From positions 6,262,001 to 6,326,000 of the forward strand of contig NZ_CP032543.1 of assembly GCF_003610995.1 (NCBI RefSeq): a DNA stretch of 64,000 nucleotides, written 5' to 3'. This document shows, piece by piece, positions 8,001 through 18,016 of this stretch. Within the stretch, counting starts at the first letter, position 1. Every line of letters starts with the position of its first letter. The notes beneath the pieces are model-generated. The model saw nothing but the letters and a program-made list of their open reading frames with translations. It made no database searches and had not been told where the DNA came from. The position numbers and the translations under genes are program-made. The stretch is from Streptomyces griseus subsp. griseus. GTDB taxonomy: Bacteria > Actinomycetota > Actinomycetes > Streptomycetales > Streptomycetaceae.

Positions 8001-10199
8001 ATGATCGGCACCATGGACTTCGACCACGCCCGGTTCCTCGCCGAACTGGACGCCCAACCCTGGGCGTCGTACACCCACGCCTACGGCAGCGCCGAGGACG
8101 TCCCCGACTGCCTGCGCGCCCTCGCCGGGGACGACGACGAGGCGGCCGAGGAGGCGCAGAGCGAGCTGTACGGCTCCATCCTGCACCAGGGTTCGGTGTA
8201 CGAGGCGTCGGCGAAGGCGGTGCCGTTCCTGGCCCGGATCGCGGCGGCGGGCATCCGTACGCCGGATGTGCTCCTGCTGATCGGCGGGATAGCGGAGGGC
8301 GGCGCGGACCCGGGCGGGAGCGCGCCCGAGGAGAGCGACGAGGTGGCCTGCCGCCGGGCCGTCGTCGCTCAACTCCCGCTGCTCCTGGCCTCGGTGGTCC
8401 ACGAGGACCGTGCCGTACGTCAGGCTGCGGCCTGGGCGGTGGGGGCGACGGGGGCGGCCGGGGCCGGCCGCGCCGTGCCGGTGCTCCGCGACCGGACGGC
8501 CGTCGAGAGCGACCCGCTGGTCCGTGCCGAACTCCTCACCGCCATGGCTCAGTTGGACCCCGAGGGCACCGCCTCGGCGGCGATGGAGGCCGTCGGCCCG
8601 GACAGCCCGCCGGAGCTGCGGATCGCGGCCGTGCTGGCCTGCGTGGACGGCGGGCTGTCCTGGACCCCGGCCCACCAGGAGGCGGTGCTGGCCCTGCTTC
8701 CCCTGGACCGCCTGGTCGCCGACCGGTTCGACCTCTCCCGCGCCGAGCCCCTGCACCACATCACCCTGACCCTGCTGGACCGGGACGGCGAGGCGGACCG
8801 GGAGGCGGTCTTCGCGCTGCTGGATGCCGCGTTGCGCGGAGAGGACTCCCAGGCCCGTACGGAGGCGGTGTGGGCGGCCGCGACGGCGTGCGAGCTCTCC
8901 CGCAGTGCGCCCGCGCGGCTGGGCCCCGCGCTGATATCGGTGGCCACGGACGGCGGGGCGGCCGCCGGGGCGGACGACGTGTCCGGCGCCCTGGCCGCGC
9001 TCGGGAAGCTCGGGCCGTACGGGGCCCCCGCCGCCGAGGTGCTGGCGGCCCGCGCGGCGGGGGAGGGCGATGCGGCGGACCGCGCCCTCGAAGTGCTGGT
9101 CGCCGTCGACCCGGTACGGGCCGCGCCCCTGCTCGCCCGGGAGCTGGAGAGCCGGCCTCGGGCGCTGGGAGCGGCGTGCGGCGGGCCCACCGGTTCCTCC
9201 CCGGTCGTGCCGTACGACGCCGCGTTGCTGGTGGCCGTCCGGCGGCGGCTCTCCACGCTGGGGCCCGGCGTCCCCACCCCGTTCCGGTTGGCGGCGCTGC
9301 TCACGGCCTGGGGCCGGGACGCGGCGGGCGCCGTGCCCGAGCTGCTCGCCGCACTGCCGGCACACCCCCGGCTGCTGCCCGGGGTGCTGGTGGCCGTCTG
9401 CCCGCCCGAGCGCCGCGCCGAGGTCGCGGACGCGCTGCGGACACGGACGGGGACCGGCCCGGCGGAGGACCGGATCGAGGCGGCCCGTGCCCTCCATGAA
9501 CTGACCGGCGACCACAGCCTGTTGCTGCCCCTGCTCGCCGAGCGGCTGGCGGGGAGTGCCGGGGGTGGCGGGGGCGCCGACGCGAGGATACGTGAGGCGG
9601 CGACGGCCGCCGGAGCTGTCGGGCCCGCCGCCGTACCGCTCGTACCCGCACTGCGCGCCGCGCTCAACCCTCCCGGCACCGAGCGGAACAACCCGCAGAT
9701 GGACGACGACATCGCGGTCGCCGTCGCCCTGCACCGCATCACCGGCGACGCGACGGACGTGGTGCCGGTGCTGGCCGGGGTGCTCGGTGACGGCGAGGGG
9801 CTCTGGCGCCGCTGGACGCTGGTCCGCGCGGCACAGGCCGCCGCGGACCTCGGCCCGGCGGCCCGGGGGCTCGTCCCCGTACTGGAAGCACTGCTCACCG
9901 ACCCCGAACAGGTGCCGTCGGCGGTCCGCGCGCTGCACGCCATCGCCCCCGACGGGCTGGACACCGGCCGTGTCACCGGTCTTCTGCTGGACGCGGCGGA
10001 AGCGGGCACCGCCCCCTTCGAGGCCGTGGACACGCTGGTGGCGCTCGGCGTGGACACGCTCTCCGAGGAGCACCGGGCGCGGCTCACGGAGCTGGGGGAG
10101 CGGGACCGGAGAGTGGTGAGTTCCGGGGTGGACGGCACGATCGAGGCGGCCGACGAACGGCTGCGCGCCCGGGTGCGCGCGGCGGTCAGCCGGAGATGA
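8001..10199 (+). CDS. HEAT-repeat protein
   Basis: A roughly 730-residue, Ala/Leu/Arg-rich, almost wholly alpha-helical protein. Repeating helix pairs such as REAATAAGAVGPAAVPLVPAL and RAAQAAADLGPAARGLVPVL are typical HEAT units, which usually form a protein-binding solenoid. There is no signal peptide or catalytic motif. The start is uncertain: ATG at 8001 and 8013 and GTG codons just upstream all lack a clear ribosome site. Its 3' end overlaps the convergent VOC gene by 14 bases. Cellular role unknown. Confidence 0.75.
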   Translation: MIGTMDFDHARFLAELDAQPWASYTHAYGSAEDVPDCLRALAGDDDEAAEEAQSELYGSILHQGSVYEASAKAVPFLARIAAAGIRTPDVLLLIGGIAEGGADPGGSAPEESDEVACRRAVVAQLPLLLASVVHEDRAVRQAAAWAVGATGAAGAGRAVPVLRDRTAVESDPLVRAELLTAMAQLDPEGTASAAMEAVGPDSPPELRIAAVLACVDGGLSWTPAHQEAVLALLPLDRLVADRFDLSRAEPLHHITLTLLDRDGEADREAVFALLDAALRGEDSQARTEAVWAAATACELSRSAPARLGPALISVATDGGAAAGADDVSGALAALGKLGPYGAPAAEVLAARAAGEGDAADRALEVLVAVDPVRAAPLLARELESRPRALGAACGGPTGSSPVVPYDAALLVAVRRRLSTLGPGVPTPFRLAALLTAWGRDAAGAVPELLAALPAHPRLLPGVLVAVCPPERRAEVADALRTRTGTGPAEDRIEAARALHELTGDHSLLLPLLAERLAGSAGGGGGADARIREAATAAGAVGPAAVPLVPALRAALNPPGTERNNPQMDDDIAVAVALHRITGDATDVVPVLAGVLGDGEGLWRRWTLVRAAQAAADLGPAARGLVPVLEALLTDPEQVPSAVRALHAIAPDGLDTGRVTGLLLDAAEAGTAPFEAVDTLVALGVDTLSEEHRARLTELGERDRRVVSSGVDGTIEAADERLRARVRAAVSRR

Positions 10200-10563
10200 T
10201 CCGCTGGACCAGGTCGGGGGTCCACTCGACGTACTCGACCTCGGCCCCGTCCGCATGACGGGCGTAGAGGAACCGCCCCGTCGGTCCGCCGGTCGTCGGG
10301 GTGGTGATGGCGGCTCCGGCGGAGGCCAGCGTGGCCTGGAGGGCGTCGAGGTCGTCGACGACGACGGTGGCCGAGGCGTGGGCGTACCGCGCGCGTTCCT
10401 CGGCCGGTCCCGCGATGACCAGGAAGTTCCCGAGGGCGGCGAGGGCGATCTCGTGGAACGCCAGCCGCAGGTGGGGCCGCTCGCCGGTGAGCTCCTCCAG
10501 CAGCGGCAACGCCTGGTCGAGGTCGTCGGTCCAGAGGCGTGCGTAGGTCTTGAGGATGGTCAT
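10186..10563 (-). CDS. VOC/glyoxalase-fold protein
   Basis: A 125-residue single-domain protein of the vicinal-oxygen-chelate superfamily. It opens ILKTYARLWTDDLDQALPLLEELTG and ends RFLYARHADGAEVEYVEWTPD, the paired beta-alpha-beta-beta-beta pattern. Start ATG at 10563 follows GGGAG. Members include glyoxalases, dioxygenases and resistance proteins, but substrate cannot be deduced. The usual metal-ligand His/Glu set is not obvious. Confidence 0.7.
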   Translation of the reverse strand: MTILKTYARLWTDDLDQALPLLEELTGERPHLRLAFHEIALAALGNFLVIAGPAEERARYAHASATVVVDDLDALQATLASAGAAITTPTTGGPTGRFLYARHADGAEVEYVEWTPDLVQRIISG

Positions 10564-10638
10564 GGCGGCGCTCCCGTGGTCTCGAACGGTGACAGGGAGA
10601 CGGTAGGCGCGTGCGTGCCTGACCTGGAAGAACGCACT

Positions 10639-10661
10639 TTTCGGTGAGAGGGGCACCGAAA
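10639..10661. promoter_or_regulatory. Inverted repeat upstream of the VOC gene
   Basis: TTTCGGTG and CACCGAAA (10639-10646 and 10654-10661) form an 8-bp perfect inverted repeat with a 7-base spacer, about 75 bases before the VOC start. It could be an operator or a weak hairpin terminator of the leftward gene at 10771. The role is not established. Confidence 0.35.
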
Positions 10662-10770
10662 GGGAACCCATGGGGCGCGGGCCCGCACGGGCCGCGCCCG
10701 TCAGCTCCCGTCCCGCACTCGGCGCCCCAGCGGTCGGCCCCGGCTCAGCGCTCCTGCGGCCGACTGCCGC

Positions 10771-11379
10771 TCAGCCCCTCGGCCGCCACTCCGGCAGTCG
10801 GCCGCTGAGGCCGATCACCCGGTCCAGCAGCGGGGCCTCCTCCGGCACCGGGACCGGCGGGCCGAAGATGCCCCCGCGGTCCGGGGCGTCGTCGACCGGG
10901 GTGAGCAGGGCCGCGCAGGAACGCAGCTCGGTCTCCCCGGCCTCGTACGGCTGTCCCGTGGCCCGGGCCAGGTCCCAGCCGTGGATGACCAGTTCGTCGA
11001 GTGCGACGAGCCCCGCCACCTCGCCGGGCAGCTCCACCCCGCCCGCCCGGGTCATGCCCGTCCAGGCGTCCGGCGAGCGCCAGGCCGCCGCCACCTCCTC
11101 CAGCCGCCGGGGCAGCACCTCGCGCCAGTCGCCGTGGAGGACGGGCAGGAGGGTGCCGGGGGAGACGGCCGTGCTCGGCCCGAGGTCCTTGCGGGCGGCG
11201 TCCCGGAAGGCGGTGGCCAGCGCGGTCAGATGGCCGAGCAGCTCCCGTACGGCATAGTCCGGGCAGGGCGTGGGACCGTCCAGCAGGGCGTCGTCGATCG
11301 CACCGAGCAGGCCGGTGATCCGCCGGGCGGCCGGCTCCAGGTCGAGGGCGGTAGAGGCATGCGCGCTGTCGGAGTTCAT
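10771..11379 (-). CDS. TIGR03086-type DinB-like protein
   Basis: A 202-residue protein of the mycothiol-dependent maleylpyruvate-isomerase N-terminal/TIGR03086 type. Typical blocks are TPCPDYAVRELLGHLTAL and LVALDELVIHGWDLARATG, whose His residues form the metal site of the four-helix DinB bundle. These actinobacterial proteins are presumed mycothiol-dependent detoxification enzymes; most have no assigned substrate. Start ATG at 11379 fits family length; an in-frame ATG at 11412 is possible. Neither has a convincing ribosome site. Confidence 0.72.
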   Translation of the reverse strand: MNSDSAHASTALDLEPAARRITGLLGAIDDALLDGPTPCPDYAVRELLGHLTALATAFRDAARKDLGPSTAVSPGTLLPVLHGDWREVLPRRLEEVAAAWRSPDAWTGMTRAGGVELPGEVAGLVALDELVIHGWDLARATGQPYEAGETELRSCAALLTPVDDAPDRGGIFGPPVPVPEEAPLLDRVIGLSGRLPEWRPRG

Positions 11380-11554
11380 ACAGGGCGGACCGGTCGGCGG
11401 CCGGGAACTCATCGGTACGGACCCGTCGGACCGGCGCAGGTCGCGCGGCGCACACCGTCACATAGCGGAAGGTTCCTCGCCGTCCTCTTGTCGGCAACCC
11501 CCGCGCCATGTCATACAGGTCTGGACCATTGCTGTCCGGATGGAAGGCACCACC

Positions 11555-12532
11555 GTGCAACGCCCCCACATATCTGTCGCGTTGGCCTGTTCCGCCCTGC
11601 TCATCGCCCCCCTCCTCGTGGCCTGCGGCGGTGACGCCGAAGCCGACACGCAGCCCCCCAGCACCCCCGGCGGGGTGACCGCGCAGGCCAGCAGCTCCAC
11701 GTCCGTGCACGTCATGTGGGAGGCCGCCACCGACAACAAGACCGTCGCCGGTTACGAGGTCTACCGGGGCAAGGCCAAGGTCAAGAGCGTTCCGGCGACC
11801 AAGCACATGATCGACGTCGACGGGCTGACGGCCTCCACGGAGTACACCTTCACCGTCCGGTCCAAGGACGCGGCCGGGAACCTCTCCGCGCCCAGCAAGG
11901 CCGTCCCCGTCACCACCCAGGCCACCCCGCCCAAGGACGACACGCCCCCCACCGTCCCCACGAAGCTGACGGGCACCGCCGACGGCAGCCGGGGCGCCAC
12001 CCTCACCTGGGGCGCGGCCAAGGACGACGTCGGCGTGACCTCGTACGACATCTACCAGGAGGACTCCAGGATCCACAGCGTCCCGGCCTCGGAGACCACG
12101 GCGAAGCTCACGGGCCTGCGCCCCGGGACCGTCTACACCTTCACCGTCCGGGCCCGCGACGCCTCCGACAAGTCCTCCGCCGACAGCAACGCCCTCGACC
12201 TCACCACCGGGTCGGCCCCCGGCGCCCCCGCGAGCACGGCCCCTACCGGGCTGCGCACGGAGATCGGCAAGGAGGGGGCGGAGTTCACGGTCGACCTCTC
12301 CTGGGACCAGCCCGACACGGGTGGTGTGATCCCCGCCTACCAGCTCTATCTGAACGGCAAGCTGACGACCACCATCGTCTGGGGCGGTACGCCCCCGAAG
12401 GGCCGGGCCACCTACCGGCTGAACCTCGCGGACCCGCCCGGCACCCGGTACTCCCTGAAGCTCAGGGCCAAGCTTCCGGACGGCAAGTGGGGCGACTTCT
12501 CGGCCCAGCCCACGATCGTCCTGGCGGACTGA
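11555..12532 (+). CDS. Fibronectin type III lipoprotein
   Basis: A 325-residue predicted lipoprotein. The N terminus has a hydrophobic signal ending in the lipobox LLVACGG, so the mature protein should be membrane-anchored outside the cell. Two fibronectin type III domains follow, each with the typical GYEVYR/SYDIYQ strand and the TEYTFTVRSKDAAGNLS/TVYTFTVRARDASDKSS strand, then a third beta-rich domain. No catalytic domain is fused, unlike many actinobacterial FnIII chitinases. GTG at 11555 is preferred because GGAAGG lies 7-8 bases upstream; ATG at 11540 is in frame. Confidence 0.8.
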   Translation: MQRPHISVALACSALLIAPLLVACGGDAEADTQPPSTPGGVTAQASSSTSVHVMWEAATDNKTVAGYEVYRGKAKVKSVPATKHMIDVDGLTASTEYTFTVRSKDAAGNLSAPSKAVPVTTQATPPKDDTPPTVPTKLTGTADGSRGATLTWGAAKDDVGVTSYDIYQEDSRIHSVPASETTAKLTGLRPGTVYTFTVRARDASDKSSADSNALDLTTGSAPGAPASTAPTGLRTEIGKEGAEFTVDLSWDQPDTGGVIPAYQLYLNGKLTTTIVWGGTPPKGRATYRLNLADPPGTRYSLKLRAKLPDGKWGDFSAQPTIVLAD

Positions 12533-12628
12533 CGCCTTCTGCTCCATCCGCCTCCCAGGCGTGCGGCCCCTCGCCCCTCGTGATCCCTTGGTCCCGGAAG
12601 GGGCCGGAGGGAGCGAAGGGGCTGCGCC

Positions 12629-14167
12629 ATGGGACCGGGAGACGACCTGAGCACACGGGCCGACGCGGAGGAGCGGCCCCCGGGCGGGAAGACGTTCGCC
12701 TTCCCCAGCGCCCTCACCATCCTGGCGGTCGTCACACTCGCCGTCTGGGCCCTGGCCTTCCTCGTCCCGCCCGGCGCCTACGACCGCGACAAGGACGGCG
12801 CCCCGGTCCAGGGCACGTACCACCGCGTCGACTCCGACCGGAGCTTCGTCGACCGGCTCGACGACCTCTTCCTCTCCCCGGTCAACGGCCTCTACGGCAT
12901 CCAGGACGCGGAGACGGGCGTGGTCGGCCCGGACCTGGCGGGCGAGCTGTACGGCAGCGCGGGCGTCTTCCTCTTCGTCCTCGCCATCGGCGCGTTCATC
13001 ACCGTGGTCTTCGCCACCGGCGCCCTGGACCGGGGCATCGGCCGCCTCGCCCACCGCCTGCGCGACCGGGGCGCGCTCCTGATCGCCGGGGTGATGCTGG
13101 TCTTCGCCCTGCTCGGTACGGTGGAGGGCTTCGCGGAGGAGACGCTCGGCTTCTACGGCCTGATCATCCCGCTGATGCTGGCCCTCGGCTACGACCGGAT
13201 GGTGGCCACCGGCACGATCATCCTCGGCGCGGGCATCGGGGTGCTCTGCTCCACGGTCAACCCCTTCGCCACCGGAGTGGCCTCCTCCGCCGCCGACATC
13301 TCGCTCGGCGACGGCATCGTGCTGCGCGCGATCATGTGGGTGGTCCTCACGGCCGTGACGATCACCTACGTCATCCGGTACGCGAACCGTGTCCGCGGGA
13401 ACCCCGGACGCTCGCTCTCCGGCTTCCTCCCCGGCGACCGCGAGCACGACGCGGCGGACGCGGGGGAGCCCCCGCAGCTGACCCGGCTCCACCGGACCGT
13501 CCTCATCCTGGTGACCCTGGTCTTCGCGTTCATGATCTTCTCGGTGGTCCCGTGGTCCAGCGCCCTCACGGGCGACGCCGACGCCACCCCGTACGGCTTC
13601 GAACTCGGCTGGTCCTTCCCGCAGCTGGCCGCACTGTTCCTGGTCGCGGCGGTCCTGGTGGGCATCGTCGCCCGGTTCGGCGAGCAGAGGCTCACCGCCA
13701 CGATCATCCAGGGCGCGGCCGACTTCATCTCCCCGGCGCTCGTCATCGTGCTCGCACGAGGCGTCACCGTCATCATGAACAACTCGCAGATCACGGACAC
13801 CGTGCTGCACTCCATCGAGGGCGTGGTCTCGGGCACGTCGTCGGCGCTCTTCGCCGTCATCGTCTTCCTCGTCAACCTGCCGCTGGCCTTCCTCATCCCC
13901 TCCACCTCCGGCCACGCCACCCTGGCGATGCCGATCCTGGCGCCGCTCGCCGACTTCGCGGGCGTCTCCCGCGCGGTGGTCGTCACGTCTTGGCAGGCGG
14001 CGAGCGGCTGGATGAACCTCTGGGTCCCGACGACGGCGGTCACCATCGGCGGGGTGGCGCTGGCGAAGGTCGGCTACGACCGGTACCTGCGGTTCGTCTG
14101 GCCGCTGCTGGCGATCCTGGCCGTGCTGATCTGCGGGTTCGTGGCGCTGGGGGCGGTGTGGACGTGA
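12629..14167 (+). CDS. YfcC/DcuC-type transporter
   Basis: A 512-residue polytopic membrane protein with about 12 hydrophobic segments, of the YfcC family (C4-dicarboxylate or basic amino-acid carriers of the IT superfamily). Signature stretches are GTVEGFAEETLGFYGLIIPL, GAGIGVLCSTVNPFATGVAS and LIPSTSGHATLAMPILAPL, the paired helical hairpins of these carriers. The substrate is unassigned; arginine/ornithine exchange and dicarboxylate uptake are the usual annotations. It stands between a lipoprotein gene and convergent malate synthase, which gives only a weak hint for a C4-acid. Confidence 0.75.
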   Translation: MGPGDDLSTRADAEERPPGGKTFAFPSALTILAVVTLAVWALAFLVPPGAYDRDKDGAPVQGTYHRVDSDRSFVDRLDDLFLSPVNGLYGIQDAETGVVGPDLAGELYGSAGVFLFVLAIGAFITVVFATGALDRGIGRLAHRLRDRGALLIAGVMLVFALLGTVEGFAEETLGFYGLIIPLMLALGYDRMVATGTIILGAGIGVLCSTVNPFATGVASSAADISLGDGIVLRAIMWVVLTAVTITYVIRYANRVRGNPGRSLSGFLPGDREHDAADAGEPPQLTRLHRTVLILVTLVFAFMIFSVVPWSSALTGDADATPYGFELGWSFPQLAALFLVAAVLVGIVARFGEQRLTATIIQGAADFISPALVIVLARGVTVIMNNSQITDTVLHSIEGVVSGTSSALFAVIVFLVNLPLAFLIPSTSGHATLAMPILAPLADFAGVSRAVVVTSWQAASGWMNLWVPTTAVTIGGVALAKVGYDRYLRFVWPLLAILAVLICGFVALGAVWT

Positions 14168-14277
14168 GGGCGGCCGGGCGGGCCGGGGGGCGTGCCTCGT
14201 CCCGGGGCGGCGGCGACGCGGCCCGGGGCATGGCGGAGAGGAACCGGCGTCACGGGTTCGGGCGAGGGCCCGGACGG

Positions 14278-14321
14278 ACCGCACCGCCCCCGGCGCTGTG
14301 TGGCGCCGGGGGCGGTGCGGT
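14278..14321. terminator. Bidirectional terminator, 19-bp stem
   Basis: A perfect 19-bp inverted repeat (14278-14296 and 14303-14321) with loop TGTGTG, placed between the ends of the convergent transporter and malate synthase genes. It can serve both. Confidence 0.85.
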
Positions 14322-14338
14322 GCGCGGGGGCGGCGGGG

Positions 14339-15958
<1,620 letters not shown>

Positions 15959-16112
15959 GAGCTGTCACTCCTTCAGCGGGCGGCGGCGTCTCATGGCCGC
16001 CGGGTCGCCTGAGACGGCACGGCGTGCCATGGGCTCCGAGATACGGCCGTGGGTGCCGTCTGAGGTTCAGAGGGCTTCTGACCAGTGGATAGTAGTTTCC
16101 TCATAGTGGAAG

Positions 16113-16129
16113 TTCAATCGTTTGTTGAT
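16113..16129. promoter_or_regulatory. Candidate AllR-type operator upstream of aceB
   Basis: TTCAATCGTTTGTTGAT is an imperfect inverted repeat that resembles TTCAACAGTTCGTTGAA at 22331-22347 in front of allantoinase (13 of 17 positions equal). Just to its left TTCC and GGAA (16097-16110) also form an inverted pair. AllR is known in Streptomyces to repress allantoin genes, so a shared operator is plausible; this is inference from two sites. Confidence 0.4.
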
Positions 16130-16238
16130 GTCGAGATTCTCCGGGTCGACAGAAACGTCCACGGAAACGGGGTGCGGCGGCGCAGCGTGCCAGGGTGGGT
16201 ACGGAGCGTTCACCGGGCCGTTCCGGGCGGGTATCGGG

Positions 16239-16844
16239 TCATTCCAGGTGGGTCAGGTCCTGCGCGGTGTCGATGTCGTACGCCTGTGCCACATCCGAAC
16301 ACTCCACCAGCGTGATCGCGTCGCGGTGCTCCCGCAGATACGCCCGCGCCCCCTGGTCGCCCACCGCCCCCGCCGCGATGTCCGCCCACAGCCCAGCCCC
16401 GAACAGGACCGGATGGCCGCGCTCCCCGTCGTACGCGGCGGCCACCAGGCCCGTCCGTGACCGGTACGCCACCCGCACCCGCGCCACCGCTTCCGCGCCG
16501 ATTCCGGGCTGGTCCACCAGCAGGACGAGCGCCGCGTCCGCCCCCGTACCGCTCAGGGCCGCGAGTCCCAGCCGGAGCGAGGAGCCCATGCCCTCCTCCC
16601 ATCCCGGGTTCACGGTCACCGCCGAACCCGTCAGATCGGCCCGCGCCCGCACCTCCCCGGCCGCCGCGCCCAGCACCACGTGGAGCGGGCCGCAGCCACC
16701 GTTGCGCAGGGCGCGCAGGGCGTGCTCCACCAAGGGGCGGCCGCGGTGCTCCAGCAGGGCCTTGGGGCGGCCGCCGAGCCGCCGCCCGCCGCCGGCGGCG
16801 AGCAGCACCCCCGCCACCTTGGGATTCTTCGCTTGAGAAGCCAT
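16239..16844 (-). CDS. MobA-like nucleotidyltransferase
   Basis: A 201-residue MobA/MocA-type NTP transferase. The N-terminal VAGVLLAAGGGRRLGGRPKALL is the nucleotide-binding signature (LAAGxGxRxGxPK) and VLLVDQPGIGAEAV is the metal-binding block. Related enzymes attach CMP or GMP to the molybdenum cofactor of xanthine dehydrogenase-type enzymes, which would fit the surrounding purine catabolism. Related sugar-phosphate nucleotidyltransferases cannot be excluded. No xanthine dehydrogenase subunit is in the window. Start ATG 16844 matches family length. Confidence 0.75.
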   Translation of the reverse strand: MASQAKNPKVAGVLLAAGGGRRLGGRPKALLEHRGRPLVEHALRALRNGGCGPLHVVLGAAAGEVRARADLTGSAVTVNPGWEEGMGSSLRLGLAALSGTGADAALVLLVDQPGIGAEAVARVRVAYRSRTGLVAAAYDGERGHPVLFGAGLWADIAAGAVGDQGARAYLREHRDAITLVECSDVAQAYDIDTAQDLTHLE

Positions 16845-17034
16845 GAGCCCTGGATACCACCGAGCCGTTCGCACACGCGACACGCATGTCACTCTCAGGG
16901 GTCACCCTGATTTCTGTCCGTGGAGTGGCGCACACAGCCTGTCATGGCGTTAACTTGCGGGCGGACCCCGGTACTTGGCCATCGCCCGGGGGTCCGGGGG
17001 TCACACCGGCACGAGGCGTGCGAGGGGGAGTGCT

Positions 17035-17349
17035 GTGTTGCGAAGCGTGGGGCAGAAGCGGGTCACCGGCAGCGGCGAGGACCCGAGGGTGGCTGAGCTC
17101 CGGATAGCGGTCTCCCGGCTCCGCCGCGAACTGGCCTCGCTCTCCTACGAATTCTCCGACCGCCCCATCGCCGAGGAAGAGCTTGCGGCACTTGACGCCA
17201 TGGCGGTCGGCGGGGCCGTGGAGATCCCCCGCATGCGCAGCTCGCTACTCCTGATCGCGGGGTCGGTCGGCTCGGTCAGCGCGCTCGCCGCCGCCCTGCG
17301 CGACGTACGCAACGCGGTGGATCTCTTCGGGGAGCCACCGCGCGGGTGA
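17035..17349 (+). CDS. Small conserved hypothetical protein
   Basis: A 104-residue protein found, to my recollection, in many Streptomyces as an uncharacterised family (similar to DUF5955). Visible are a charged amphipathic helix (AELRIAVSRLRRELASL), an acidic segment (IAEEELAALDAM) and a C-terminal helix rich in Leu/Ala that might be membrane-associated (LLLIAGSVGSVSALAAAL). GTG start at 17035 follows GGGGGAG. No function can be proposed. It converges on the response regulator gene. Confidence 0.65.
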   Translation: MLRSVGQKRVTGSGEDPRVAELRIAVSRLRRELASLSYEFSDRPIAEEELAALDAMAVGGAVEIPRMRSSLLLIAGSVGSVSALAAALRDVRNAVDLFGEPPRG

Positions 17350-17371
17350 GCCGGGACGTCGGCCGGTCGGC

Positions 17372-18016
17372 TCAGCGGCGGATCAGCCTGCGGGCCGTCG
17401 CCGCCGCGACCGCCGACGTACGGGAGTCCACGCCCAGCTTCGCGTAGATGTGCACCAGGTGGGACTTGACCGTCGCCTGGCTCAGGAACAGCTTCTTGCT
17501 GATCTGGAGGTTCGACAGGCCCTCCCCGACCAGGTGCAGCACCTCCAGCTCCCGCCGCGTCAGCGCCTCGGCGGGCGTGCGCATGCGGTCCATCAGCCGG
17601 TGCGCCACCGAAGGGGCGAGCGCGGAGCGGCCCGCCGCCGCCGTGCGCACGGCGGCGGCCAGCTCCTGCGGGGGCGCGTCCTTCAGCAGGTAGCCGCCGG
17701 CCCCCGCCTCGACCGCCGCCAGGATGTCCGCGTCGGAGTCGTACGTGGTGAGGATGAGCACACGGGGGCCGGCCGCGAGGGCGGTGATCGCCGCCGTGGC
17801 CTCGGAGCCGTGCATGCCGGGGCCCGGGCCGAACTGGAGGTCCATCAGGACGACGTCGAAGCCGCCCGCCGCCGCCAGCGCCACGGCCTCCTCGGCGGTG
17901 GCCGCCTCGCCCGCGACGCGGAAGTCCGGCTCGGTGTCCAGGACCGCGCGCAGCCCCGCCCGTACGACGGGGTGGTCGTCGGCGAGCAGCAGCCGGATGG
18001 CGTTCTCCTCGCTCAC
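17372..18016 (-). CDS. NarL/LuxR-type response regulator
   Basis: A 214-residue two-component response regulator: receiver domain at residues 1-120 with acidic pocket LLLADDHP, phosphoacceptor Asp in VVLMDLQFGPGPGMHG and switch Lys in LLKDA, then a LuxR-type helix-turn-helix (LTRRELEVLHLVGEGLSNLQISKKLFLSQATVKSHL). The loop after the phospho-Asp is longer than the usual MPGMDG. It overlaps the histidine kinase gene by 4 bases and is its partner. The divergent ABC exporter is the likely target. Confidence 0.9.
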   Translation of the reverse strand: MSEENAIRLLLADDHPVVRAGLRAVLDTEPDFRVAGEAATAEEAVALAAAGGFDVVLMDLQFGPGPGMHGSEATAAITALAAGPRVLILTTYDSDADILAAVEAGAGGYLLKDAPPQELAAAVRTAAAGRSALAPSVAHRLMDRMRTPAEALTRRELEVLHLVGEGLSNLQISKKLFLSQATVKSHLVHIYAKLGVDSRTSAVAAATARRLIRR